DNA of 21,668 bases. It comes from Chara braunii. Its lineage: Eukaryota > Streptophyta > Charophyceae > Charales > Characeae. Position 1 is the stretch's first letter, and every line of letters starts with the position of its first letter. This document shows positions 8,465 through 18,425 of this stretch, in pieces. A program made the position numbers and the translations under genes. The notes below the pieces were generated by a model, which was given only the letters and a program-made list of their open reading frames with translations, had not been told where the DNA came from and did no database searches. The stretch spans positions 714,421 to 736,088 of the forward strand of contig BFEA01000337.1 of assembly GCA_003427395.1 (NCBI GenBank), written 5' to 3'.

Positions 8465-8936
8465 GGGCCTCGTTACACCCTCCTTGGAAAATCCTCAGGA
8501 ATTAGGAGGAAGTCCTTTGATTGATTTATCATTTTCGGCATCATCGTTACACAGTGTCCTTGGAGCGTTGGCTTAGAGATTCGTCCTTGGAGCTTTTTTT
8601 GGGGGGGAAAGAAAAAAAGAAAAAGATAAACAGTTGTGCTTGAGGCTTTCACCCAATAGGTGTCGCCACGCTCCCGGTTCGACCGTTGTAACGTCCCCAC
8701 TACGTGTGTGCCCTCTCCTCTCCGTCAATCGTGGCTCCTTGAGCCCAAGGGACCTCAGGAGGACCCTTTGAATCCAAGGACGCAATGACTGGCGATTCTG
8801 AGGATCCCCAAGGAAATCTCTCGGGAGCGTTTTCTTTTTGGGCCTCGTTAATCCAAGGAATTCGGTGGATTAGGATGCGGTGTAACCATGCCGAATTCCT
8901 AAAAATCGTCTTCCCAAGGAGGGTCTAACGAGGCCC
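8465..8936. mobile_element. Tourist/Harbinger-type MITE, 472 bp
   Basis: The terminal repeats are GGGCCTCGTTACACCCTCCT at the left and, inverted, GGGCCTCGTTAGACCCTCCT at the right. Both flanks are TAA (8462-8464 and 8937-8939), the standard PIF/Harbinger target duplication. There is no coding sequence. Inside are TCCTTGGA/TCCAAGGA motifs, a GATTCGTCCTTGGAG string, and an inner palindrome with arms GGAATTCGG/CCGAATTCC near 8858-8899. The termini match the large Harbinger element at 18 of 23 positions. It sits in the 3' untranslated part of the LINE and so is younger than that insertion. Confidence 0.88.
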
Positions 8937-8939
8937 TAA

Positions 8940-10443
8940 ACCCTAATGAACATGGCCAAATAACAGATCATTGTGAACTCGAGAGGAATCTGGAAAGTTC
9001 CAGAAAAGGATTCGCCCAGCCAGCAGATCAAGTAATTTCCACCGAAGGAAGACTGCACCAATACTGGCCCGACAGAGCAGCTAGTAGCCATGGGGAGCCT
9101 GGGTTGCCGTGACGAGGTTTCCCACCTTGCACCCTTGGACCTCTGTAGGAACTGCCATCGTCCAGGCACCCTAGATCACAATGGGTACAACCCAAGTTTG
9201 CACTCTTAAGAGCTAAATGCTATTCAGTCGTGCCCTCGTAGGTCAGCAACGTTCCCACAACTATTAGGTCTCCCACCACCTCCAATAGTTCCGTTGCCTT
9301 CTACGAACAACCCCCAACCTTCCACATTTACCAACCAGAACTGAAGCCGAGAAACCGCAGTTCTTGAAATAGCCTCTAGATTAGGTGAGATAAATGTTAC
9401 GAGCAATTTTGGAATTACTATGTTATACGAGGGCTCAGATATAGGAATAGGGATGGAGGGTTGCCTAAATCCAACCTTACGACCCAACGCAGAGTATGAG
9501 TAAAAATCCTGCACTACACGAGGGTTTGCATATAAGAATAGCAAAGGAAGAGTTGACCAAACGAAACATATGCCCAGATATAGAATACTAATGACTAAAT
9601 ATGATCAAGGTTGCCAGTGACACCAAAGCGCATAGCAGGACGAGGTTGAAAGAGGGGGAAAGTATTTCCAGATATTATAGTGTATAACAGTCGTGAAGTA
9701 AGCCACTCATAAGGAGTATTTAGCGAAACAATATGGGTAGGTTAATGCACTCTAAATATTATGTGCTAGAAAGTGGCTTGGTTAATGCTCAGCGCCCTTG
9801 ATTCCAACGAAGACGCTCCCACCACCACCAGAGGAACTCCCACTCCCATTGGTGGCGCCACCGCCCGTCGAGCTTCAGGTCTTCAGATAGTCAACAGTAG
9901 TTCTCACGTGCTCCTCTCAACACCAGTCCCACCACTACCAGCTGCCCACCCACTGCCCCCAGAGGTGCCACTGTTGGATGTGCCGGCTGTCCCGTACTAG
10001 ACTCTCTCTCCCTTCGTCGTGTTCACACTTCACTCGTTGTTGCTTGACTCTTGTACATTGTCTGTTAGGATGTCTGTTGTAGGAGGGGTTGGAATCTCCC
10101 TGCTCCCTGGTATTCCACAGGGAGACACAGCCCCTTGTCGGAGCTGAGGGTGATGGCCGAACCTAGGGATCATCGAAGAAAACATCGTTCCGCCCCACAC
10201 CCTGAATCCCACCCTCGTTGCAGACGCAGAGCGCTGCCGTTTCCGGACAGCAAGTACGCCTGGTAGCGCAGCGCTTCATCGGACTGCGTTCATCTCCCCC
10301 CTCTCATTAGGCAATGTCCTGACTCTGAGTTGCACCATGGATAGCCTCTCAACCATTCTTAGGAGGATCGACCAAGCGGGAAGGGGGATGATGGGGGCAG
10401 GGTTTGCATCCACGGGGCGACTGGAGCAGACAACCTGATCCTC
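8940..10443. other. 3' untranslated or unrecognised part of the LINE
   Basis: No conserved domain was seen on either strand. Minus-strand text between 10,030 and 10,440 is rich in proline, glycine and serine, and could be a degraded C-terminal extension of the LINE protein. The plus-strand frame at 9773-10000 is proline-rich with no recognised family. Confidence 0.4.
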
Positions 10444-12550
10444 CTATTCCCCTTCTCCATCCTGACTGGGCCCACTAAGATTGTGCTGGGCGGGTTCCAC
10501 TGTGTCTTGGCCATACCAGCTCAGCTCAACTAAGGTATTATTTGGTGGGAAACAGGTCAGGGAAATCTGGGGCGGGGGGGAGTGGTATGTCGCTGGGGAT
10601 CTCAGTCCATTTATGAAAGAGCAAACGATAGTCCTTTTGTGATGTTTGTGATGTTTCCAGTCGATCATTTCCCTCCAAATGTCAGCCATCCCATTGTATC
10701 CAGGCAATCCATCCTCCCCGCTCCCCCCCCAACCAGTCCATGCAGAATTATTCGTGTAGTTTCTTAATAATATCTTATCTTTTTGTGAAAGTTTTCATCC
10801 CTTGTACCGTCTTTTTCCACTGGGCTCTGATTGCGGTTTCAATCATTTCCTTAATCATTTCCGTTATTTCCCCACTTCCAACGTAGGCATCTTCCAGTGT
10901 TAGAATGCATCTGTGTCGCCATATAGCCCATAACACTGCTTCCCTCCCAATCCTAAATAAGTTGGCTATGAAGGTCGAGGTTAGGACCGACCAATGATCA
11001 GTTAGTAAGGCCCTCCATTCCCACGGCCAGTCTCTGTCCGCATGTAGTTGGTTCCAGATCCGGACCCATCCACGCCACGTAAGGATAGACGTTGGGCACT
11101 GCAGGAAGACTCGGAGGTGCTCTATTGTCTCGTTGTTCCTTCGAGAGGGGAAGCCCCCCACACACGTGAGACACCAGGGGAGAGCCAACCCTTTCTGTTC
11201 CAGGTGGTGTGGTTTATGATTCATGCATTTGTCGGTAAGCATCGGTGGGTAATCTGCCATTGAAGCGAGGCGGTCTTGGCCGGTTTGTTCTTCACTTCTT
11301 AAAACCATTTGATAGGTCTTAGGACTTCATATGGGACGTTTAAGTGTCGAGCCCAGCGTTCTACTATGCGGTCCCTCACATTCAGTTTAATCTTGAGCAT
11401 CCGATAGGTCGCTTTAACACCCAGTGTATGGAGGTACCAATATTTGGGTCTTCCGTTCTTTGTTGGTATCTTCCATCTCCATTCCGCCACATCTATGGGG
11501 AGATCCTAGATTGGCACTTCCGGCCTAAATGCCACCCATAATTTGTTTTCCTTTAAGACTCTCACCCTATGAACTATCTTAATGTCAATCCAAAACACTT
11601 CATCCGGGACACCCCTGATTAAGTGGTTTAGATGTGTCTGATAAAACAAGTTCACCAGCACGTCCCTCGGTCTGACTGTAAGTACTTCCATTACCTGAGT
11701 TGCATCCCCACTTAACACCACTCAGTCTCCTTCCCGCACTGTTGGCCCCCATCAAAGAGTCTGCATCCATGCAAGGGGGAGGGCAAAGAGGATCTTATCC
11801 AGCCTCTCCCCTATCCTTTGGCAATGGCGGAGATGCTCTCTCAGCTGCTCTTCTGAGAGTCAATCATTCCTTGCTTGGTCCCATAAGTGTTCAACCCTTG
11901 TGACCCCGTTCTTCACCCACCCGTTCCACAGACAACATGAGTTGAGCAACACCCGCCCCTGCCAGTCCGTTATCCAATAGTTTCCGAAGAGCGGTTGGCG
12001 GGCGACTTCCTCCCACCTTTCGGGGAATGGCCTATCCTGGAACGGGAGCCACCGCCAATTTTTTATTAGATTGACTCAAAATCCGTCTTTTCGCAGGTCC
12101 CGATGGGCTGCGGCACGATCTGAGTGTGGTTGGGGTCGGGTGGGGGGGTCTGGGAATTGTTTAGAAGACATCATCTAGCCAGACGATAGGGTGTGTTGTG
12201 GCTGCAGCCTCTGGAGCCACCCTCGACAGTTATTCCCAGGCTAGGGGCTCCCAGGTAATGCTGGGGGTGCAGATAAGCCGCTTCAACCATTGCAGCGAGA
12301 GAGCGGCCGTTTCAATCGCAGGGTCAAGTATGCCCAGACCCCGTTGTACTTTTGGCTGCACCACCGCGTCCCAGGCAACCCGACTGATAGTGTGTTCGGC
12401 TTCATGGTTGCGTCTCCATAGGAAGGCTGCCACCTGTTGCTTCAGGGTTTTTGACGTCTCTCTTGAAAGAGGCCAGATTGCCAATTTATACTAGATTGAC
12501 GCCAATACCACGTTATTTATCACCAGGGTCCTACCCAATAGTGACGCATG
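10444..12550 (-). pseudogene. LINE ORF2 C-terminal half: RT thumb, connector and zinc-binding domain
   Basis: Reading minus from 12,550: SLLGRTLVINNVVLASI, then WPLSRETSKTLKQQVAAFLW, then RVAWDAVVQPKVQRGLGILD, the usual post-RT thumb order of plant-type LINEs. The frame then continues in pieces through 11,300-12,230, with FPERWEEVARQPLFGNYW, KLWVAFRPE and EWRWKIPT. The frame 10775-11308 has CLTC (residues 46-49), then His64 and Cys71 in IEHLRVFLQCP, matching the zf-RVT domain at the end of LINE proteins. An in-frame stop (TAG) after LASI and several frame changes show decay. The text down to 10,444 (WKHHKHHKRTIVCSFINGLR) may be the last part of the protein. Confidence 0.8.
12536..12550. repeat. 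Target-site duplication of the nested insertion, left copy
   Basis: CAATAGTGACGCATG here and CAATACTAACGTATG at 15996-16010 agree at 12 of 15 bases. They flank the oligo-T start (12551) and the presumed 5' end (15995) of the inserted element. Bridging the two copies joins KLETWKDKH to ASLLGRTLVINN, the expected order of a LINE thumb region. Confidence 0.6.
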
Positions 12551-12670
12551 TTTTTTTTTTTTTTTTTTTTTTTTTTTTGGGACAAATGCTCCAGTCAATT
12601 CGTGGGGAGCAACACGTGTTGGGAACCGGGTCCAGCGTCCCATATAGAAATATACAAATGATTTGAAATA

Positions 12671-12687
12671 CCAGGGCCATTACCTGG
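12671..12687. repeat. Hairpin with GCCATTA loop, copy F
   Basis: Stem CCAGG/CCTGG encloses the 7-base loop GCCATTA. The same loop closed by a different stem, CTGGG/CCCAG, lies at 8111-8127 in the tail of the LINE. Confidence 0.55.
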
Positions 12688-12933
12688 CTTCGGCTATGAA
12701 CAATCTGAGAACTTTGAAGAGATTCTAGAAAAATTAGGAAAGACATGGGTAACTGCTAACCTATTGCTAGGCTATTCAAGCGACACTTACCAAGTCAAAA
12801 CGGCAAACCACAGAAGCATTTTGAATACTCCGAACCCCTGCAAAACTTTCCTCATGAGATAGACTAAGATTCAGAAAAAAATAACCACCACAATCCAGCT
12901 CAAACCCTCACTGTAGGCAAGAAACCGCTACTC

Positions 12934-14060
12934 AGGCTTTCAGTCCTCGTACCAGAAGTCGCCAGTTCTCAAACCCCCTTTGCTAGGGTGACAAGGCAAC
13001 ACAAACTGCCCCAGCACCGAACTGACTGTTTTCTAACGGACAGGAGGTGTCTTCCTCCCTCGACAACATCCTTAGCTGCAAAAAACCCCTACCGGGTTAC
13101 AGGGCCACCGCCCCAGCATCAGCTACGTTGAACGAGGTAGTTATGCCTTCCACCCTCGGCATAACTCCAAAGGCCTCAGGCTCCTCTTGGTCACAGAGTC
13201 ACTGCTCCAGCACCGGCCAATGTCGCCCCACCCCCCCCTTCTAGTAGACTTACCACCCTAAGCTACCATTCATCTCCTACATGAGCCCACCCAAAACTCC
13301 TTCCAAACTGACTATTTTTTTTACGGACAGGAGGTGTCTTCCTCCCTCGACCTCCTTAGCTGCAAAAACCCCCTACCGGGTTACAGGGTCACTGCCCCAG
13401 CGTCAGCTACGTTGAACGAGGTAGTTATGCCTTCCACCCTCGGCATAACTCCAAAGGCCTCAGGCTCCTCTTGGTCACAGAGCCACTGCTCCAGCACCGG
13501 CCAATGTCGCCCCACCCCGCCCTTCTAGTAGACTTACCACCCTAAGCCACCCTTCCTCTCCTGCATGAGCCCACCCAAAATTCCTTCCAACCCGTATTTC
13601 CGACTTTCGCCTTCCCATTAAAAAAACAAAAGGAAAAGGGCGAGAACTATAACCACTAACAATCCATCTCCTACCCTCACCACAGATGAAGGACACGCCA
13701 ACCAGGTTTTCAGTCCTCGTACCAGAAATCTTCAGATCACATACCCCCTGCTAGGGTTACAAGGCAACACAAACTGCCCCAGTACCGACTTAACTGTTTC
13801 TGACGAACAGAGAGTGCCTTCCCCCCTTGACAACTCTCTTAACTGTAAGGCCCCTAAGGTTACAGGGTCACCGCCCCGACAACAACTACGTCGGGCAAGG
13901 TGGTTATGCCTTCAACCCTCGGGATAACTTCAATGGCCTCAAGCTCCCCTGGTCACAGAGCGAATGCTCCAGCACCGGCCAATGTCATCCCACCCTACCC
14001 TTCTAGTTAGACTTACCACCCTGAACAGTTGATCCCTCTTCTGAGTGAGCCCCCCCTATT
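12934..14060. repeat. Diverged tandem repeat array with an internal hairpin
   Basis: The segment starting near ACGGACAGGAGGTGTC at 13038 recurs at 13322, a period of 284 bp, with few differences through about 13,585. A third, more diverged unit (about 13,707-14,040) repeats the leader TTTCAGTCCTCGTACCAGAA found at 12939. Each unit holds a hairpin. The arms AGTTATGCC/GGCATAACT enclose a 10-base loop at 13139-13166 and 13423-13450, and a one-mismatch version lies at 13902-13929. Short plus-strand frames inside are duplicated only because the DNA is. Confidence 0.8.
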
Positions 14061-15995
14061 CCCTCCTGCCTCTAATTCGACCTTCCGTTTTGTTTACAAA
14101 AACCACATCATAACTAAGACAAATTACTTGAAAAAAACTGTTGAAAAAATTCTACGCACATAATCAGAATACGAATTTCAAACGTAAGACAAAAATTCTC
14201 CAAATAGCAAATTAGTCAGGAGAGGAAAAAATTATCCTCTCTTCAGATGTAGGTTTTAACGTTCACCAGGGACTCCACAACACGCTCACTATGTGACCAT
14301 CGACGTTACTCCTTCCCTAAAAAAACAAACCCCCTGTTCCTACACTGCCCCCGCCGGGAGGCACCCCTCTCCTCTCGGGCCCAGCTCGGAACAGCCTGTA
14401 AACGGATATTTCAAACCCCTAAAAGGCATACAATTCCCCCTAGAGCATACCTCACAGAGATAAGTTCCCCCTTTCCCTCTGCCCCACCCCCTCCAGGCAA
14501 GGCAGCCCTCTCATCCTCACACCCTGTTGTAAGCAGCTTCACCCCCTCGTCCTCTCTCCCCAACCGCCAAAGCTGATCCTAAATTAGTCTGGCCCAGCAA
14601 AAGACAATCCCTCAAAACCGCCTCTCCCCTCCAAGGATAACACCTCCCACCTTGTGAAACCCTTACTGGGAGGGGTCCAACCCTGAAGGAGAACCCCACA
14701 AATCGCAAAGCAAGACGCAAATATACAACACAAAGACCCAGGCAAAACATGGAACACAATTAACAAAAAGGTCAATCTGAATCAGCTTGTTACAGCGATA
14801 GTAATCAAGACTAGAAAGAGAAAATTACAGACAGAGATTTTTCAAATGGAAAATTTCTTCGAAATCATACTTTTGGAAATTGAAAATTGGAACAAAATAG
14901 GGAATCAACTCCGATGTCCGAAAGGAATTTCGACTCTGATTTCCAGAACCCCAATGTTCAAGGAAACGTTCAGACCGTAGATCAGGAAACACCAAGTAGG
15001 AGAAAACGAAACGATTATAAAACCAGATACAAGATCTACGAAAAAATTACGAGCTACCGATCAAGATCAAATAAAAAGTTGGAAATGCCATCCAAGATTT
15101 TTTTTCAGAAATTCCCATATCAAGAAAAGGAAATAAGGATTGATCTCAAATTAATCTTGATTTCCAGACCTCAGAATCAGGATTATTAGTTATATGTTCG
15201 TAATCTATCGGGAATTCGAGGTTAGAAAACCTAATAGGTATCAAAACAAGTGAAACTATCTGAGAATCACATCATTAAGAATCTCATGAAGGTCATCAAA
15301 AAATCATGGCTACGAAATTGAAGAGGAAAACACAACTTACCCTTGACATCCCTAAACGCACCCCCCCTCTCTCCGAACCTCACCTCCTCCTTCATTGGCT
15401 CTCAAGCAACTCGGTCGCATGTGATTGATAACCAATCTACCCACCCAATAGACCGAACGATGAAGATAGCAGGACCGCAGCTAGGATTGTCGTTACAATA
15501 CTCCAAACCACGTGCGAGACTAAACCACTGAGTCCGCCAGCCGTCCCTCACAGGTAGCCCAAAGAGATGAAGGGGTGTCCTCGTCGCAAACGTCGCCCAC
15601 CTATAGTAGATCTTTCTCCCGCAATCCTCCTCCCCCCTTCTTCCTTGTAACACTCTTCCTCCAACCCATGGAACCCTGCCTACCTCCCCTTACTCCCTCC
15701 CGCGGCATTTCCCCTCTCCACCAAGACCTTGATGAGAGATGCGCTACCCCCATATTCTTCCATAATGCAAGCAAGCACGTAACAGAAGCAGCAAACAGGA
15801 GGGCCTTCAGCAACGGCCAGACACCACTATCCTGCTCCTCCATACCCCATGATCCCTCTCCCACCTCCTTCTCGCATCAACGGCATCACACTTGTCGTCA
15901 TAGCGCCCCAACGACTCTTCGTTTCCTGCCCTCACCGCGAAGTCCGTTGTCGCGTCCAGAAGTTGGGCGGCGGAGCGCTCCCAGTAGCGCTCTGT
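14061..15995. other. Rest of the nested insertion, unrecognised
   Basis: The stretch 14,090-14,520 contains C-rich and A-rich patches. The stretch from about 14,760 to 15,340 is AT-rich, with a lysine-rich plus-strand frame (14887-15189) that reads like low-complexity sequence. The region 15,350-15,990 is C/T-rich on the plus strand. I see no domain on either strand. The inferred 5' end of the element, read on the minus strand, is ACAGAGCGCTACTGGGAGCG. Confidence 0.4.
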
Positions 15996-16010
15996 CAATA
16001 CTAACGTATG

Positions 16011-17326
16011 CTTATCTTTCCAAGTTTCCAACTTTTGTAGGGTCGGGCACATTATCCAATTATCATCACCAACAGACTTTCCTTAGGCCGAAAGTGGAAT
16101 TCCTAGGACTCTGATGGGGGGTTCCAAGGGGAGCCATGTCACATGGGGCCGCTCTGGGGTCTTCCACCATCATGGTGCATCCACCATCCCAATGTTTTGT
16201 TGCCCTAGTTAATTGCCATGTCTGAGAGGGCGCAAAACCGGGTCATTAGTCTTTCAATTTCCTTCATGTCTTGTGCTGAGGCTTCTACTATTAGAGCGAG
16301 GTCGTCTGCAAATAATGAACATACTTGTATTGCCTCTCGTGGGATAGAGGCCGCTGGAATCCTATTTATGTCTTGGTTGGCTCTAAGATTGGCCGCTAGG
16401 GCTTTCATCACTACCACAAAAAAATATGGTGCAATTGGGTCCCCTTGGCGGACCGATCACTACAGAGGGAAGTCCGGAGCGGCGGAGCCAGGTTCCCATC
16501 AATTTAAACCCGAGTGGTAGCGTTTTGATGAATATCCTCACCCATTTCCTAAAGGTGTTTCCGAAGTTCAGTTTTTCCAGACATTTATCCAACAAATGTC
16601 AATCCACATGGTCATATGTCTTCTCAAAGCCAATAAAAAGGAAGGCGGCGTTACACTTGGACTGTTGAGATCCTTAACAACTCATTTACAAGGAGGATGT
16701 TGTCCTGGATGCGCCGCCCCTTAAGGAAGCCCGTTTGAGAAGGGTGGATGATTTGTTCTAATGCCGGCACCATCCGGTTTGCTAATGTTTTGGATAACAT
16801 TTTATAGACCACGGTTAGCAATGTAAGAGCGAGGTAGTTGCAGATGCTCATTTTGTCTTTTTTTTTGTATAGTAGCATGAGAACCCTCTGACCCACCACT
16901 TCCCCCATCTCTCCCTCTTCCCATACTCTGCGGTAAAATGTCATCAAGTCTTCTGTCATGAAGGTCCAAAAAGTCTCCCAAAATTATTTCGGGAAGCCAT
17001 CCACTCTCGGGGTCTTCTCTTCCTCCATTTGCATGAGAGTCGTCCATATCTCTTCCTTGTTGAGCAGGCGTCTAGAGCCTCTTGCATCTTCTAGAGGAGC
17101 GATTTAGTAACGGGGGTGAGAAAATATTTAATTTATCTATTCCTTGTGGTGGTATTTCGCCTTGGGTGTGAGAGGTGAAAAAGTCTTTGTAGAAGTCCCT
17201 GGCCACCTTCATGCATTGTGGCGTGGAGGTGGCCAGCGGCCTCTCTGGTGCAGTGGGATCTAAGTAGGCCTCAATGGTCTGTCTCTTTGCCCTGGCCCTT
17301 GCCAAGCCAAAGAAGTCAGAGTCCAT
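16011..17326 (-). pseudogene. LINE reverse transcriptase, fingers and palm, inactivated
   Basis: From the N-terminal side: FFGLARARAKRQTIEAYLD and CMKVARDFYKDFFTS (17072-17326); MTFYRRVWEEGEMGEVVGQR, ICNYLALTLLTVVYK and SQTGFLKGRRIQDNILLVNE (16651-16959); FIGFEKTYDHVD, a stop, and HLLDKCLEKLNFG (about 16,560-16,640); then SLFADDLALIVEAS (16205-16417). These are the RT blocks in family order, ending in the catalytic FADD box. The first catalytic Asp, normally in F-L-D-F-E-K, reads Gly here (codon at 16629-16631). A stop replaces the usual Trp after VD (16599-16601). Several frame changes separate the pieces. Confidence 0.88.
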
Positions 17327-17334
17327 GACCTCTT

Positions 17335-17935
17335 AAGTGTTGTGCTTGGAGAGTTTACCTATGATCCTTATGTTATGCCATCTATAGGTTGTGAAATTCA
17401 GTAATTTATTCTAGAGTGTTTGAAGGTGAGGGGTGAGATCCTGTTCTTGTAGGTTCTGAATCTGGTATTGAATCTTCATTTCCTCTTAATGACTCTTTGC
17501 TGCGAATTTTTTGGAGTTATTTTTACACTCGCGGCCCAGAAAAAAAAAAAGGTCATTGTTGAACCATATGACTTCAGAGTCAAAGTGTGTTTTTTGGTGC
17601 TGCCAGTAGACCCATGTGTTTCGGATCAGATGTGCAAAATCTTGCTTATGTAGGAGGGAGGTATTGAGTTTAAAGAAGTCTGGGACGTGGTCCAGTCTCT
17701 GGCGGAAGGTGAGGGTGACTCCACACAGGGCGTGATCTAGTCCTATAAAGGGGCTGCGGGGAACCAGATATGTAAGCCAAACCTATTCAGGCCAGTTCTA
17801 CAATGTAGAGGCTAAAACTTCATTTTTTTAATCTAAGCCTAGACGTCTTCGACATGCAAAAGTGACAGTAAGGACCAATGGAATAACCGGGCGCCTTCTA
17901 TGCTTGGCAAGGTTGCAAGGTCGAACGGCCGCAAG
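17335..17935 (-). pseudogene. LINE endonuclease C-terminus and linker, decayed
   Basis: Minus-strand text about 17,600-17,930 reads LPSIEGARLFHWSLLSLLHV, then, in another frame, VWLTYLVPRSPFIGLDHALC, then RLDHVPDFFKLNTSLLHKQD and LIRNTWVYWQHQ. This resembles the end of an AP-type endonuclease, where the family has an S-D-H triplet (here LDH), followed by the linker. Toward 17,340 it continues as KLLNFTTYRWHNIRIIGKL, a stop, and then EVMDSDFFGLARARA, joining the RT. In-frame stops occur throughout. The full catalytic N-terminus of the endonuclease is not recognisable. Confidence 0.6.
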
Positions 17936-18283
17936 AGACTGAATTTAATATCTATCTGGCTTACTTAAAGTAAGGACAATCACGTGATTCAGAGCTTAGA
18001 CGGTCAAATAGAACGGGCGCATGAGTGCGCGACCATTGCACAGGGAAAAACGAGCTACCAACATTTTCTAAGTCTTGAACCTCTGTTAGGTAAATATTTA
18101 ACTAATTCGGGGGTTTGGTGGGGGACGCCGACCGGGCGCCAATAACATGGGAGGTTGGCCTAGCCATCAGGCCAAGCACCGACCCTGCGATGACTATACA
18201 AGCTCAGGTGCTGTGAAGGGTGAGCCTGCAAAGCCGTGAGCAGGGGGAATAGCTGGGATAAGATTCTTGATATAGAGGAGTCA

Positions 18284-18307
18284 CTCCTACTACTTCCGCA
18301 GTAGGAG
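18284..18307. repeat. Perfect hairpin, 8-bp arms
   Basis: CTCCTACT (18284-18291) and AGTAGGAG (18300-18307) enclose an 8-base loop directly before the tRNA-like sequence. The right arm can also act as the 5' strand of that sequence's acceptor-like pairing with CTCCCAC downstream. Confidence 0.6.
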
Positions 18308-18390
18308 CTAGCCCAGTCGGTAATGTCATCAGACTGTCACCCTACACTGCCCACAGAGACTAGGATTGAATCCAAGACACTCCCACTGGC
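18301..18390 (+). other. tRNA-derived pol III promoter, likely SINE head
   Basis: Box A TAGCCCAGTCGG (18309-18320) matches the TRGCNNAGYNGG consensus fully. Box B GGATTGAATCC (18363-18373) matches GGTTCGANTCC at 9 of 11. The 54-base spacing is longer than in a normal short tRNA (about 44). The stretch CAGTCGGTA followed by CATCAGACT resembles eukaryotic tRNA-Lys. A T-arm CTAGG/CCAAG with one mismatch and an acceptor-like GTAGGAG/CTCCCAC with one mismatch can be drawn, but the bases between them do not fit a clean cloverleaf. I read it as a SINE head or tRNA pseudogene rather than a working tRNA. Confidence 0.5.
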
Positions 18391-18425
18391 TTTGGAGTTG
18401 CCCTGACAGAATATTTCATACATGA

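Larger units (their letters stand above)
8017..12550 (-). mobile_element. LINE, 3' part
   Basis: Oligo-T at 8017-8030 is the poly(A) tail of a minus-strand LINE. An AATAAA signal (TTTATT at 8046-8051 on the plus strand) lies about 16 bases before it. The coding remains at 10444-12550 are the reverse transcriptase thumb, connector and zinc-finger region. The part from 8031 to about 10,443 is 3' untranslated or unrecognised, and is interrupted by a MITE. The element stops at the oligo-T of another insertion at 12551, and its 5' part resumes at 15996. It belongs to the non-LTR class with an apurinic-type endonuclease plus RT. Many stops and frame changes make it inactive. Confidence 0.8.
12551..15995 (-). 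mobile_element. Nested retroelement insertion (copy F tail), 3.4 kb
   Basis: Twenty-eight T (12551-12578) mark the 3' poly(A) end on the minus strand. The adjacent tail 12579-12641 ends GGGTCCAGCGTCCC, as in copies A-C, and contains the perfect palindrome CAACACGTGTTG at 12610-12621. The insertion interrupts the LINE reverse transcriptase and is flanked by a degraded 15-bp duplication. No RT, endonuclease or other domain was recognised inside, so it is either a non-autonomous element or a 5'-truncated LINE with a very long 3' region. The interior holds a tandem repeat (12934-14060) and an AT-rich stretch (about 14,090-15,340). Confidence 0.6.
15996..17950 (-). mobile_element. LINE, 5' part (same element as 8017-12550)
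   Basis: It resumes after the nested insertion with KLETWKDKH (about 16,010-16,040) and runs through the RT palm and fingers to endonuclease remains. The 5' boundary is uncertain. Endonuclease-like text is readable to about 17,930, and I found no matching target duplication for the sequence CTGACTCTGAG beside the oligo-T at 8017. It is therefore probably 5' truncated or decayed beyond recognition. Confidence 0.75.

Noticed and set aside
13047-13528. Two nearly identical plus-strand frames starting MSSSLD, as a duplicated gene
   Set aside because: The similarity covers the whole 284-bp DNA unit, including non-coding flanks and the hairpin, so it reflects tandem duplication of DNA rather than conserved protein.
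14887-15189. 100-codon lysine-rich plus-strand frame
   Set aside because: It lies in AT-rich sequence inside a retroelement, with composition-driven residues and no motif.
15807-16052. Single frame starting MCPTLQKLETWKDKH and running on to 15,807
   Set aside because: The first part is genuine LINE RT, but the text after KH is inside the nested insertion. The frame is an accidental fusion across the insertion boundary.
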